64,000 bases of DNA. Source: Diphasiastrum complanatum. Its lineage: Eukaryota > Streptophyta > Lycopodiopsida > Lycopodiales > Lycopodiaceae. Below the pieces are notes generated by a model. That model was given only the letters and a program-made list of their open reading frames with translations, ran no database searches and was not told the DNA's origin. Location: NCBI GenBank assembly GCA_029204225.1, contig CM055107.1, forward strand, positions 293,620 to 357,619, given 5' to 3'. Shown here piece after piece: positions 1 through 11,035 of this stretch; position 1 is the first letter of the stretch, and each line of letters begins with the position of its first letter. The position numbers and the translations under genes were made by a program.

Positions 1-640
1 TCCCATCGAGGACTAGACCTCAAAATGAGGCTCACTGGCCCTAAAAGTGACTCGTATGTAACGAGGGGGTGTCTCTTTTATGATGACACCGAAGAAGACC
101 ACAGTGTGTAAGAACTTGGCAGTCATTGAGTCTGATGGTTTGTAGTATTGAAGAGAGAAAATGATGCGGCTACTTCGAGCTCAATCTTTCAAAATGGTTA
201 TATGTGGACACTTGTTTGAATCCAAATGACCAAGTTATTGAGTTTGAAGTAGCCACCACATTTTTCTCTCTTCGATGTGGTGAACCATTAGGTTCAAGAA
301 CGCCAACAGCCTGCACATCATCGGCCTCTTTGGTGGCATCATATCTAGGCAAAATATCCAATCGACATAGACAACTTGATTCTAGAGCCAGTTATACCCC
401 TTTGCATCCTCAATGGATTCATGTCATCATTAATATTCCAAGAATTCATTGTACATCCTAATTTTTTGTCATAGTTCTTCATTTTCATTTCCCACGGTTT
501 ATGGGGACTTCAGGGGGTTTTCTGTTGTCGTTTAGGGTTTATGGTCTAGTGTTAATTAAAAATGAAAAATTGATTTATATACTAGTATTGTCCTCATAGC
601 TTTGACTCAATACCTATAAAAGCTCGCACTATGATACGGG
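1..640. other. No recognisable gene
   Basis: Short open frames occur on both strands, but none has domain motifs or codon-like structure that I recognise. The stretch reads as intergenic, AT-rich plant DNA. Confidence 0.5.
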
Positions 641-660
641 AACCGCACACTCGTGCACGC

Positions 661-669
661 GCACACACA

Positions 670-726
<57 letters not shown>

Positions 727-728
727 AC
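661..728. repeat. Compound (CA)n-(CT)n-(CA)n microsatellite
   Basis: A run of CA dinucleotides, about 30 bp of CT, then CA again. It is a simple sequence repeat with no coding role. Confidence 0.95.
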
Positions 729-739
729 CCTAAACACAT

Positions 740-1262
740 ACGAAGAGAAAAAGAAACAGAGAACATTATAGAGTGCTAATCAAAACTCCTGAACTGTAAA
801 ATTATATATTATTCCATCCTGTCACCACATGCTCCCTCCCTGTGGCGTTTGGGCTTTCTTGTGGAACTTATCTTCCAACATGAAACATTTGACCATGCCT
901 TTAACAAAAGAAAACAAGGGCTACACACCTTCCTATAGTTGGGAGTGTTGGTTACCTTTAACTCTCTCTCTCTCTCTCCCTCTCTATCTATCTCTCTCTT
1001 AGGCATGATAACAAATATATAACACATGAATTAAGATACTACAAACTAATGAAGCATGAACTAGTAAGCATGAAACATAAACTAATGCTAGTTATCATGA
1101 AACATTAATCCTTGAGAACAAAAGCATGAAACATAAACTAGTATATAACACAGACTGTAAACTAATAGCATGAAACAAAGTTGGTAAGCATAATTTGCAC
1201 ATAATTGGTAAATAAAAAAATTGCAACCATCCCTTTTCGAGCAAACTACATATTGTGAGGGG
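740..1262 (+). repeat. Diverged extra copy of the inverted-repeat arm sequence
   Basis: The block around 810-960, with the shared string CACCACATGCTCCCTCCCTG, matches 1620-1770. The block around 1020-1150, rich in AACTAGTAAG and GAAACATAAACTAATG, matches 1345-1540. Each pair is separated by CT-rich tracts. The outer arm unit has therefore been duplicated in tandem with several substitutions and small gaps. Confidence 0.75.
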
Positions 1263-1270
1263 GGGACTAG

Positions 1271-1273
<3 letters not shown>

Positions 1274-1336
<63 letters not shown>
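1274..1336. repeat. (CT)n microsatellite
   Basis: About 63 bp of uninterrupted CT dinucleotides near the outer end of the left inverted-repeat arm. The right arm has a (GA)n tract at the mirror position. Confidence 0.97.
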
Positions 1337-1338
<2 letters not shown>

Positions 1339-1761
1339 ACATGAAACATAAACGAATATATAACACATAAATTAAGATACTATGAATTAGAGTAGCATGA
1401 ACTAGTAAGTTTGAAACATAAACTAATGGCATCATACTTACATACACACCCACCCTAAACATAAAATAAGATACTATGAATTAGAGTAGCATGAACTAGT
1501 AAGGTTGAAACATAAACTAATGGCATCATACTTACACACACACAAACACACACGAAGAGAAAAAAAGGGAGAACATTATAGAGTGCTAATCAAAATTCTC
1601 AAACCGTATGATTCTATCATATTCCAAAATGTCACCACATGCTCCCTCCCTGCGGCGTTTGGGCTTTCTTGTGAAACTTATCATCCACAAGAAACATTTG
1701 AACCACGCCTTTAACGAAAGAAAATCAAGGGATACACACCTTTCTAGTTGGTTACCTTTAA

Positions 1762-1771
<10 letters not shown>

Positions 1772-1832
<61 letters not shown>
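1772..1832. repeat. (CT)n microsatellite
   Basis: About 60 bp of CT dinucleotides inside the left inverted-repeat arm. It mirrors the (GA)n tract at 10480-10536, so the repeat predates the duplication of the arm. Confidence 0.97.
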
Positions 1833-1834
<2 letters not shown>

Positions 1835-2747
1835 GGATGGTACTCTATTTTACTACTTCTACTTGATATTGTAAACCTTGCAAGGTATATGACCCTTAGA
1901 AAGTTTTTTGGTGGGAAAATTTAAACCTCCGACTACACTTATGGCATTTTCAAAGGTCAAGATCACCTACCTCTCATCCTACGGTTAGAAATGACCACTT
2001 TACTTTCATTTGATTGCACCTATATTAGTGGTTTTCTTGCATCAATTCATATGTGTTTATGCATCGCTGGCTAAGGTGATTGGCTATGCCATCACTAGCT
2101 AGACATCTTGTTTATGAATGAAGACCATCAGTCGCTGGCATCTTGTTTATAAATGAATACCATCAGAAACATATTTGGTAGACAATATACATTGCCAATC
2201 GCTGTTCTGCAGGGTATATATCATCTGCCCAATTGCGATCCCACAAGCTATTGTTGACCAGAGGAGAGTTTGCTTTCTTTATGTATGCTTCCATGTAAGA
2301 TACATGAGGTAGCCAGTCTTCAAGAGCGCTCAACGCAACCCAACGCTACCTATCCAGCATACTATCCTACGTATAGTAGGGTAGCTCTTTAGATAATTTG
2401 GTATGAAAGAAGTATATCGCGATGGACCAGCAATGAGCTAGTGTACCTTTCTCATGCCAATTTCCAGTGATGAGCTCTCTTGATGGTTTTTAAATGTATG
2501 ATTTGTATTATCACAATGAGCAGTTGAGATACGTATACGTCATAACTATATTTGCTATCATATTTGGCTTTCATATTTGGCTTTCAACAGTATAGCAGCA
2601 AGATTGCATGAGTTTTAAGCTTTATATCATTGGTTTCCAACATATGAAAAGAAAAGGTATGATCTCTACTACATGAACGTTTACCATGCAAGAATAACAC
2701 TGTTAAGAATGCTCCGATAATGGGTTATACAAGATAGTATGGATCAC

Positions 2748-4302
2748 AACCATAATATATCTATCATGTGCATTAATATGTAATGCTATACATAGACTTG
2801 CATACGGACTTTGACGGTTCTCAAAGGCACTCAAAAGCTTATATGGCCAGTTCACAGGAATCGCTTGTGTCGACCATTCAGGTTGGTGTTTGTCACATAT
2901 TTCGGCGTTGCTCTAAGATAGAAGCTTCAAAGTTGGGTACATTGAATGCTTTAGAGAATGACTGCTATAATACTTATGGAAAAATGTTTGACAATTACCC
3001 TCATCTATGGCATGCTTGAATGTAGCATACTTAAGCAAAATTTTATACTATAAACAATCGTCCTCATAGATGGCATAAATAAAGGCTTTTGTTTATGAAA
3101 ATGAGTATTGTGCTTGACTGCATATTAAATCATGAGCAAGGTTCAAAAGTTTATCTAACAATAAGATTGCTTGCGGACTCCTGCATGGCATGGATTTGCC
3201 CAAGAAGTCACGAATACCACACATGACTTGCTTACAAGTAGGAATTTTGGTATGGCATGGATTTGCCCCAAATTTCATGTGCTAGTCCAAGCTACTTATA
3301 CGTTAGTAGTTTGCATTGTATTTTACTGCTCTTTTCTAATATGCATTATAGTATACTTGTTCAATCAAAAGATAGGAACCTAAACCATCAAACTGATCAG
3401 TATGGCACTAGCTCTGATACGATATCGATATGGTTAGGCCTATTACTTTGAATGACTGTCAATAAGGAAAGATCGGACTATAAAAAATTTTATCTACACT
3501 GCAAGTTGATCAGTTGAGCTTAACGTATTTTGTACATGGATAACAACTGACATTCAGCGTTGACACCTGTCTTCCTCACTATGCTAACTTGTGTGGTTTT
3601 GTGTTGTGGGATGGTGGCAGGTGCCAATTATGGTCTGCTTTATAGTGCTTTCTAGTACTGTGTACTTTTCAGCTATGTTTTTCCTTGTTGGTTTATGAAT
3701 AAAGGGTTATAAAAAGTTTTGATCTTGACTTGTCAAGAGGAACTTTGATCTGTTTATCTCTTGCTTGCTCGCTCTCTCTTTACTTGTGACACCTAAATGG
3801 CAAAACTCGAGGCTCTTAACTCTTTGCATTTGATTGTTTTTTTGGTTAACAGTGGATTTTATGTAATGTCCTAAAGTAGTTTTATTAGAAAGGTCACTTC
3901 CTAAGTCTTGCTGGAGTGAGACTAACCTTTATTGATGGATTTGTTGGACTCAACTTGTATGTATCTTCTAAAATGCAAACTCGATTCAAATGTATGTTTT
4001 GAAACCAACTCACTTTAAATATATGCTGAGAAACCAACTCAACAAGACTATCAAGGCTCTAAAATCAAAGAATGGTGGCATTAGAGGAGTTCTAAATCCA
4101 AAAAAGACCCTTTGTAAAGATACTTTTAATATTTTTTCTCAAATTTTGCTTACACATGGACCAATCAGAACACTCAAATTTGAAATCTACGTAACGTAGC
4201 TCATTAGAATTGAAAAAAAAAGGTTTCTTAGTGATGCTATAATTCGGCACCGGGGGCAGCCCGCAAGCATGACATGTTACTCATAGTATAATATGCAATT
4301 AT
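2748..4302. other. Unannotated interior with one degenerate primer-binding site
   Basis: No gene is recognised. A duplicated phrase (GCATGGCATGGATTTGCCCAAG and GGTATGGCATGGATTTGCCCCA, about 3182-3270) marks a short local tandem repeat. At 3411-3422 the plus strand reads GCTCTGATACGA, one base from the reverse complement of the TGGTATCAGAGC retroelement primer-binding site. This suggests a relic of a minus-strand LTR element. Confidence 0.4.
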
Positions 4303-4613
4303 CATTTAAAATATGATAACTTTTTAACTGTAGCTCCAATTGAGACGAAAATTCTACCCTCGGAAAGCGCTCAACGAGAGCTTTACAATGGTACCCTACA
4401 TGCGTACTTCCAAGCTACCGTTCAAAAGTAATGGCCGGGTACTCTATCCATGCACAAGAGAGATATGTGGACTTTTTTTTTGGTCTAAAACTTTGAACAA
4501 TAGCTTGAAAGTAGCATGTAGGTACCATTGGAAAGCTCTCGTCAAGCGCTTTCCAACAATATAATTTTCGTCTCAATCGGAGTTTTTGTCAAAAAGTTAT
4601 CCTATTTTAAATG
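4303..4613. repeat. Foldback / MITE-like hairpin element
   Basis: The two ends are imperfect reverse complements. The left arm is about 4303-4430 and the right arm about 4488-4613, separated by a ~57-bp loop. Shared arm strings include GAGACGAAAATT, GGAAAGCGCT, GAGAGCTTT and ACATGC. The outermost bases are CATTTAAAATA. The ~311-bp length, lack of coding content and AT-rich ends fit a non-autonomous foldback element. Flanking target duplications were not resolved by eye. Confidence 0.7.
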
Positions 4614-5341
4614 AACTACAAACAGTAATGTACATAGAATGGTTAAGCATCGAAACTAGTGCGGGCAAAAATGAAAAAGAATTTGGGCAGAAAGTGAATT
4701 TATTTTGGTAATTTACATTAATAAACTTTGTCAATCTACATGGCATTTCTTAAAAGGTCTTTTTTGGACTAATGTTGATTATTGGTCAAGCTATACTTGA
4801 AGGACAAACATAATCAACAACATGCCTAGTTACGAAACTTGAAACTAATAACCTATGGACAACAATCGCAAATAAAAACTCTCAGTCCAGTACAATCAAA
4901 GTGAGGCTTCAATGTTATATGAGATTACAAACAATGTTGCAATGGTATGGCACATTTTGATAAGTAAAGGAGTAGAATGATTAGGCAGCAATTTATTTAA
5001 GCAGTAAATCACCTGAAAACTGTAATTTTAAAAAAAAACTAAAAAATGTTACTGTTCATCCTCAGAACAGACTTTGGTATACTGTCGAAATAGATGTTGG
5101 TTGATTCTGACGAATCTTTAAGATACTTAGCTGACAAACTCAACTAAAGACTGACTTAGCGCCCACTGATTTGCGCTAGCTCCAAGCTCTTGTACTCAGT
5201 TTTGATTATTATCATAGTGTATTTTTTTCTACACTATGTTTTTGGTTCCATTGTGCATTGCGGTATTCATTTCATCTTGAACTCATAGCTAGTAATTGAC
5301 ACACTACCGATCTATCCCCATCTGCTCACCACTTTCGCTAC

Positions 5342-5527
5342 TCACCACGTTTCCATCAAATTCCTACATGCTAGTTTATATAAGTATCCATGTCTCTTGC
5401 CGAGTGCAAGGATCTTATTTGTCCTATCGATAATTCGACATTGATCAGACTCAAACTCTACCCTATGACCTAAATCAGCAATTCTACTTACTGATAACAT
5501 ATTTCTTGTGAGTTTAGGTACATACAA
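5342..5527 (-). pseudogene. Ty1/copia gag-pre-integrase fragment
   Basis: The 61-residue minus-strand reading contains YVPKLTRNMLSVSRIADLGH followed by a VEFES segment, a CRIID segment and LGKRHGYLYKL. This is the stretch of copia polyproteins between protease and the integrase zinc-binding domain. No protease, integrase core or RT adjoins it, so it is an isolated scrap. It lies between the foldback element and the inner inverted-repeat element. It is not expected to make a functional product. Confidence 0.75.
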
Positions 5528-5599
5528 AACGTTTGATAGTAGTTTGAATTGATCATGCTAGAACATCACTCTTACAGTGCATTCATCTTCGATAGTATG

Positions 5600-5855
5600 T
5601 GTGCTAACATCGCCAAGATGAATTCGTGCACGTGTCAATACACCCATGTGCCCCTCATTAATGAGTCAAAATGATGCATACGGACAGACACGTGGACCAC
5701 TTAAATGATGCCACATGTACCGGATTTATCATTTTTCGTCAAAAATTCAGTTTTTTCATGGAAATATCGATCTCAAGTGCGTTGAACAGGCTTTTAGTAT
5801 CGCTTTTGAGCGGGGGTACATCGGCTAGAGAAAATCAAAATGAAAAAGTGTGCTT
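5600..5855 (+). repeat. Left inverted repeat of the inner element
   Basis: Read on the minus strand, this block repeats the right-end unit in order. It has CGCTCAAAAGCGATACTAAAA, a GCGCACTTGAGATCGATATT-like string, a spacer, then CACGTG motifs and CCGTATGCATCATT. It includes CACGTG at about 5629 and 5690. The outer limit is uncertain because homology to the 8500-8600 copy fades near 5600. Confidence 0.65.
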
Positions 5856-6115
5856 GAGAGTATTTTTGATAGCAAGACAGGGTGAATATAAATGAGAGAT
5901 ACAAGACTGTTGGGGACAAAAGAAACTTGATAGCTTTTAGATTGGCAAAAATCATAAGAAGAAAGGTCACCAATGTCGCTGATGTCTTGGGAAAATATTT
6001 CCAACTGAGAGGCACTATCCTCATCAAGGTCATCAGTAAAGACAAGATGATGTGGTGAAAGAGGTGCATCAAAAAACGAAAGGGGAAATAATAGTGGGTG
6101 TGATACCATTTTCAT
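5825..6115 (-). pseudogene. Unrecognised acidic ORF at the left end of the inner element
   Basis: The 96-residue minus-strand frame contains an acidic stretch (FTDDLDEDSASQLEIFSQDI) and runs into the left inverted repeat, where it stops. No family is recognised. It may be the last exon of the captured gene to its right, with 3' sequence taken from the element end. The alternative is a chance ORF. Confidence 0.25.
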
Positions 6116-6212
6116 TTTTCAGACACATGAATACTTTTCTAATGTGTAAATTACAGAACTTTTCTTCTTCTTCAAATCTTTCGACGAAATCATTGAGACG
6201 ATTATAAAGATT

Positions 6213-7600
6213 TTACATTAGACTCAGAGTATCTTTCTTCTTAACAAACTCAAGATAGATCTTAACCCAATCAATAATCTCAAGTAAATCAATAAGACAA
6301 AGAATTTTATCCTCAGGTCCAGTAGAAGAACAAGTGGCCATATCAGTATCGATGATAAAATTATTCATTTCGACAGCCTTTTTCATACAGCAAATCAAAG
6401 TTTGAACAAAATGGTTAGGCGGAGGAAGGGGCTCCCCATAACCCAAAGCAGCAGTATCCTGAAATCATCCTGTTGTGGACTATATCATGCAAACAGAGCT
6501 TTGTTAGCTTATGAATCGGATAAAAGGAAAAGAACAATGAACAGGATTTTACTTTTTCAATATCCACGTCGACTTGTAGATTGTACCACTCAAAAAAGAG
6601 CTTTGTATTGTACAAGACGAACCAAGCACAAATAAAAGCATCCCTTTGTTGTACACACTGTAGATATTGAACGAAAATTATTGATATTATGACTTACAAT
6701 TTATTCATACTGTGACGATAGATTTAAAATAATAAAAAAAGAGATGCATATTAGGGATAAATTGAATATACCTTGAGAGATTTAATAGTTATCTCCCCAA
6801 TAGAAGTGGCTGTAGTCAGTTTTTGATGAACGACATCATGAAGTAGAAAATCAAATTCTCTGTGTATTTTCAGCTGAGTTTATTTTTACGCATAAAAAAT
6901 TTGATACTCCCTCATTTATTTTTACAGAAAGAATATTCAGGCTCCAATGCCGACTACAACAATCATAATGAAAATTAGAATCAATTCTGACATGAGTATA
7001 GTCATCAAAATAAAAGACATCAACAACATATAGCAAACCTTACTTATTCTCATATGGAATCAAGTAGAATTTGGCCACATGACAACACTCGATGAAATAT
7101 ATAGCCCTTTCAAAATCAGCCTCTTTTGCCTTCACAGCACCCACGAAAAATGGACTCACCACAAAAACAACTCCCTTCGAATCCATACTAATACTATGCT
7201 ACAAAATTTGTTGGCCGACTTCAATAATCACATCCTTGATTTCTGAAGTTTTACCTTTAAGCTGTGTACAAAATTTGGGACCTAATCTATAGCTTTTATT
7301 TAAATCCGGAAGCAAAAAAGTCAAAATAATTGTTGAGCATATCAATTTTATTGCCTAAATAAGATTCGTATTGATTGTAATGGTCAGAATAAAAAAAATC
7401 TGATTGAAATCATATGGAATTCTAACAAAAAGACTGTACCGGTTTTGAATTAGATGCCGACATAATATTTATAGATTTCTTAGTTATATTGTCCAGCTCC
7501 TCTTGGGTTATCTCCACCTTCGGCGAAGAAACCTTCTGAGGAGGTGGACGAGTAATAAGAGGAAGAGAGGCTGATCATGTTTTTGAATAAGAGCCTGATT
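6213..7600 (-). pseudogene. Downstream exons of an unrecognised captured gene
   Basis: Leftward from the histone-like ORF the minus strand keeps protein-like character in blocks separated by intron-like gaps. The blocks are: 7440-7520 (EITQEELDNITKKSINIMS); 7030-7420 (YNQYESYLGNKIDMLNNYFD, then KFCTQLKGKTSEIKDVIIEV, a stop, and KGVVFVVSPFFVGAVKAKEA); 6770-6840 (LLHDVVHQKLTTATSIGEIT, followed by a GTATAT donor-like site); 6565-6650 (an AFICAWFVLYNTKLFFEWYN block, followed by GTAAAA); and 6213-6475 (preceded by TTTCAG, GYGEPLPPPNHFVQTLICCM, ending in a stop). I do not recognise the family. Stops and frame changes within blocks suggest decay. Whether these blocks were one transcript with the histone domain is unknown. 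Confidence 0.45.
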
Positions 7601-7622
7601 CAGAGGACAGAACGATTTGGGG

Positions 7623-8142
7623 TCACTTTCCAGGTATTACCTTAGGAGGAAGGGAAACAACTAGCCTACGAGATTCAGTTTTCTTTGGGACAGCCTGCTT
7701 CCTTTTCGTCGAGGTAGTTGGCAAGTCTAATCTATCCAGAGGTAGGTCTCTGGAGGTGCTGGCGTTATCCACATGAAACCCTGAATACCTATCTCGAAGT
7801 CGTTTGAGAATAACAAAATATTTAGGCATGATGGTAACACGCTTACCATGCACGTCCAGAAGACAAGAGTCCTCAAAAAACTGGGACATGAGCACCCTAT
7901 AAGACCTACATGGCTGTCACGGCAAAACAAACATCAAGCCAAATTGGCAGGGTGACATTCCTCACAGATCGGCTGAAAGGGGCTCTAGGGATCAACAATT
8001 CAGTCGATCTCTGGAGTTTTCTGATCTCCCTCAGCCAGACCTGCCTTCTGCCATGTCTACAGCCAGTATCAAGGGGGACACGGGCACGCGAAGGCTGTAC
8101 AGTGGTTATGGCACGAGCAATGAATTTGGTCCTAGCCATCAT
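7623..8142 (-). pseudogene. CENH3-like histone H3 ORF with basic C-terminal tail, disrupted
   Basis: The reading starts MARTK at 8139 (a second ATG lies just upstream at 8142). It then has a 33-residue tail and the histone fold. The alpha-N/alpha-1 region reads VWLREIRKLQRSTELLIPRA followed by PFSR, closest to plant centromeric H3, where TELLIP and APFSRLVREIT are typical. After AVTAM there is an in-frame TAG (7906-7908) at the position of a conserved Gln, and about two bases are missing beside it. The next frame continues at once with SQFFEDSCLLDVHGKRVTIM and a basic alpha-3 segment. Beyond the normal H3 end, a Lys/Arg/Ser/Thr-rich tail of roughly 50 residues runs to a stop at 7623. Loop 1 is about three residues shorter than in canonical H3. 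Centromeric H3 replaces H3 in centromeric nucleosomes. This copy could not do so as it stands. Its placement inside an inverted-repeat element points to capture. Confidence 0.75.
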
Positions 8143-8329
8143 GGTTAGATATAAAAGAAGGACAAAAAAAAATTTGCAGAACAAAAGACACAAAAAAATT
8201 TGCTGAAGAAAGGACACAGAAAAATTTGCAACAAAAAGAAGCTTGAAAGATTGAGTATTGATTTGGAACGGAGGATTAGCAACACAAAAAAAAAAAAGTG
8301 AAGTTCCACGCTCGAAAGTGATATTGGAG

Positions 8330-9576
8330 ATATCACGGTATCGATCTTGAGCGCAGTGGATTCTAGAAGGCTGTTGGACAGGCTTGAGATCGATATTGAG
8401 ATGTAAAACACTGAAAATTTGTGAGGAAAAATGAAAAATCCGTGGAGGTATTTATAAATTTTTTTTTGCACGTGTGAAAAACTGACGAGAGACATGTGGC
8501 ATCAATTCAGTGGTCCACGTGTCCATCCGTACGGATCATTATGACTCATTAATGAGGGACACATGGGTGTGTGGCACGTGCATGAATCAGATATCGCCAC
8601 GCATCATTCTGCACGTGACAACTATCATATCAATCATTTTCTGTAAGGTCGAATCTTTTGGACCAATCATGCAACAACACGTGTCGTTCGTGATTTTTTG
8701 ATTTTTGGGTCTATTATCGATTTCAAGCACACTTTTCAATCTCATTTCCCTTCGTTTGTACCTCTACGCCTGAAATTGATATACCTTTCTAGGATATCGC
8801 TCTCAAGCGTGCTTTTTCACGTGTCCTTTAAAAAAAAATTGATTTCTACGTCAAATATCGATTTCAAGTGCACCTTTCAACCTTTTTGCTTTCCGTTTGT
8901 ACATCCACACCTGAGATCCATAGATATCGCTCTCAAGCGCATTTTTTCACCCCAAATTTCCCTTTCCAATGTATCCGCACTAAAAAGCGATACTAGAAGT
9001 CTGTTTGACGCGCTTGAGATCGATATTGCACAAAACAGACTAAGAATTTGTGACACTTAATAAAAAATTCGAAACACGTGGCGTCATTTCAGTGCTCCAT
9101 GTGGCCTTCCATACACATCATGATGACTATTTGATGAGGGACACGTGTGGCTATGACACATGTATTAATCAGAAACAACCACGTGTCATTCCGCATGTGA
9201 CAATTGTTGCATCAGTCATTATCTATACGGAAGAATTTTTTTAACCAATCATGAAAATACACGTGTCCTTTAAAAAAAATTTGATTTCTATGTCTAATAT
9301 CGATTTCAAGTGCACTTATTAACCTTTTTGCTTTTGGTTTGTACCTTCATGCCTGAGATCGATTTTACTTTTTAAGATATCACTCTCAAGCAAACTTTTT
9401 CATTCTGATTTTCTCTAGCCTATGTACCCACGCTCAAAACTGATACTAAAAGCTTGTTCAACGCGCTTGAGATCGATATTGCCATGAAGAAAATTGAATT
9501 TTAGACGAAAAATGATAAATCCGGTACACGTGGTGTCATTTAAGTGGTTCATGTGTCTGTCCGTATGCATCATTAT
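8330..9576 (-). repeat. G-box-rich tandem array at the right end
   Basis: The landmark GCTTGAGATCGATATTG recurs at about 8382, 9012 and 9464, marking at least three diverged tandem units of roughly 450-630 bp. Each unit pairs a TATCGATTTCAAGTGCAC block with a block dense in CACGTG. I count about eleven CACGTG hexamers between 8465 and 9535, many as ACACGTGTC or ACACGTGG. Such motifs are G-box/ABRE cores bound by plant bZIP and bHLH factors. The array lies directly upstream of the leftward histone-like ORF, so it could act as its promoter. That role is inference. Confidence 0.7.
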
Positions 9577-10476
9577 GTGATCCATACTATCTTGTATAAC
9601 CCATTATCAAAGCATTCTTAACAGTGTTATTCTTGCATGGTAAACGTTCAGGTAGTAGAGATCATACCTTTTCTTTTCGTATGTTGGAAACCAATGATAC
9701 AAAGCTTAAAACTCATGCAATCTTGCTGCTATACTGTTGAAAGCCAAATATGATAGCAAATATAGTTATGACATATACGTATCTCAAGTGCTCATTGTGA
9801 TAATACAAATCATACATTTAAAAACCATCAAGAGAGCTCATCGCTGGAAAGTGGCATGAGAAAGGTATACTAGCTCATCGTTGGTCCATCGCGATATACT
9901 TCTTTCATACCAAATTATCTAAAGAGCTACCCTACTATACGTAGGATAGTATGTTGGTTAGGTAGCGTTGGGTTGCGTTGAGCGCTCTTGAAGAGTGGGT
10001 ACCTCATGTATCTTACATGGAAGCATACATAAAGAAAGCAAACTCTTCTCTGGTCAGCAATAGCTTGTGGGATCGCAATTGGGCAGATGATATATACCCT
10101 ACAGAAAAGTGATTGGCAATGTATATTGTCTACCAAATATGTTTCTGATGGTATTCATTTATAAACAAGATGCTAGCGACTGATAGTATCCATTCATAAA
10201 CAAGATGTCTAGCTAGTGATGGCATAGCCAATCACCTTAGCCAGCGATGCATAAACACATATGAATGGATGCAAGAAAACCACTAATATAGGTGCAATCA
10301 AATGAAAGTAAAGTGGTCATTTATAATCGTAGGATGAGAGGTAGGTGATCTTGACCTTTGAAAATGCCATAAGTATAGTTGGAGGTTAAAATTTTCCCAC
10401 CAAAAAACTTTCTAAGGGTCATATACCTTGCAAGGTTTACAATATCAAGTAGAAGTAGAAAAATAGAGTACCATCC

Positions 10477-10479
<3 letters not shown>

Positions 10480-10536
<57 letters not shown>
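10480..10536. repeat. (GA)n microsatellite
   Basis: About 57 bp of GA dinucleotides in the right inverted-repeat arm, the mirror of the (CT)n at 1772-1832. Confidence 0.97.
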
Positions 10537-10545
<9 letters not shown>

Positions 10546-10975
10546 TTAAAGGTAACCAACTAGGAAGGTGTGTATCCCTTGATTTTCATTCATTAAAGGC
10601 GTGGTTCAAATGTTTCTTGTGGACGATAAGTTTCACAAGAAAGCCCAAACGCCGCAGGGTGGGAGCATGTGGTGACATTCTGGAATATGATATAATCATA
10701 CGGTTTGAGAATTTTGATTAGCACTCTATAATGTTCTCTCTCTTTTTATCTTCGTTTGTCTTTACGGTGTGTGTGTGTGTGTGTAAGTATGATGCCATTA
10801 GTTTATGTTTCAACCTTACTAGTTCATGCTACTCTAATTCATAGTATCTTAATTTATGTTTAGGGTGGGTGTGTATGTAAGTATGATGCCATTAGTTTAT
10901 GTTTCAAACTTACTAGTTCATGCTACTCTAATTCATAGTATCTTAATTTATGTGTTATATATTCGTTTATATTTC

Positions 10976-10977
<2 letters not shown>

Positions 10978-11033
<56 letters not shown>
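10978..11033. repeat. (GA)n microsatellite
   Basis: About 56 bp of GA dinucleotides at the outer end of the right inverted-repeat arm, the mirror of 1274-1336. Confidence 0.97.

Positions 11034-11035
<2 letters not shown>

Larger units (their letters stand above)
1268..2747 (+). repeat. Left arm of a ~1.47 kb inverted repeat
   Basis: This segment is the reverse complement of 9577-11041 with few differences. Both arms contain, in mirror order, two (CT)n/(GA)n tracts, the CACCACATGC block, a long unique block and the distal end GATAGTATGGATCAC. Internally it carries a direct duplication of the AATTAAGATACTATGAATTAG-type block (about 1370-1460 and 1463-1545). The arms could be long terminal inverted repeats of a DNA transposon or the product of an inverted duplication. 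I see no transposase that clearly belongs to them. Confidence 0.85.
5600..9576 (-). mobile_element. Putative inverted-repeat DNA element carrying captured genes
   Basis: The left end (about 5600-5855) is the reverse complement of material at the right end (9400-9576, with further copies at 8340-8600 and 8990-9240). Between the ends lies minus-strand coding-like sequence beginning with a histone H3-like ORF at 8142 and running toward the left end, with plausible introns. No transposase is recognised. The arrangement resembles Pack-MULE type elements, where host gene fragments sit between terminal inverted repeats. The superfamily assignment is inference. The right end is cut exactly at 9577, where the outer inverted-repeat arm begins. 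Confidence 0.5.

Noticed and set aside
204-461. 85-codon plus-strand frame near the window start
   Set aside because: No recognisable motif, an overlapping antisense frame of similar length, and no splice or start context.
1088-1874. Long open frames of repeated Arg-Glu or Ser-Leu around the CT/GA tracts (also at 10856, 25097, 38625, 44286 and 55379)
   Set aside because: These are translations of (CT)n/(GA)n microsatellites, which have no stops in any frame. There is no evidence of coding.
7623-8142. The histone H3-like ORF as the host's functional CENH3 or H3 gene
   Set aside because: It has an internal stop and a frame loss, an atypical C-terminal tail and shortened loop 1, and lies within repeats. 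A host gene would be intact.
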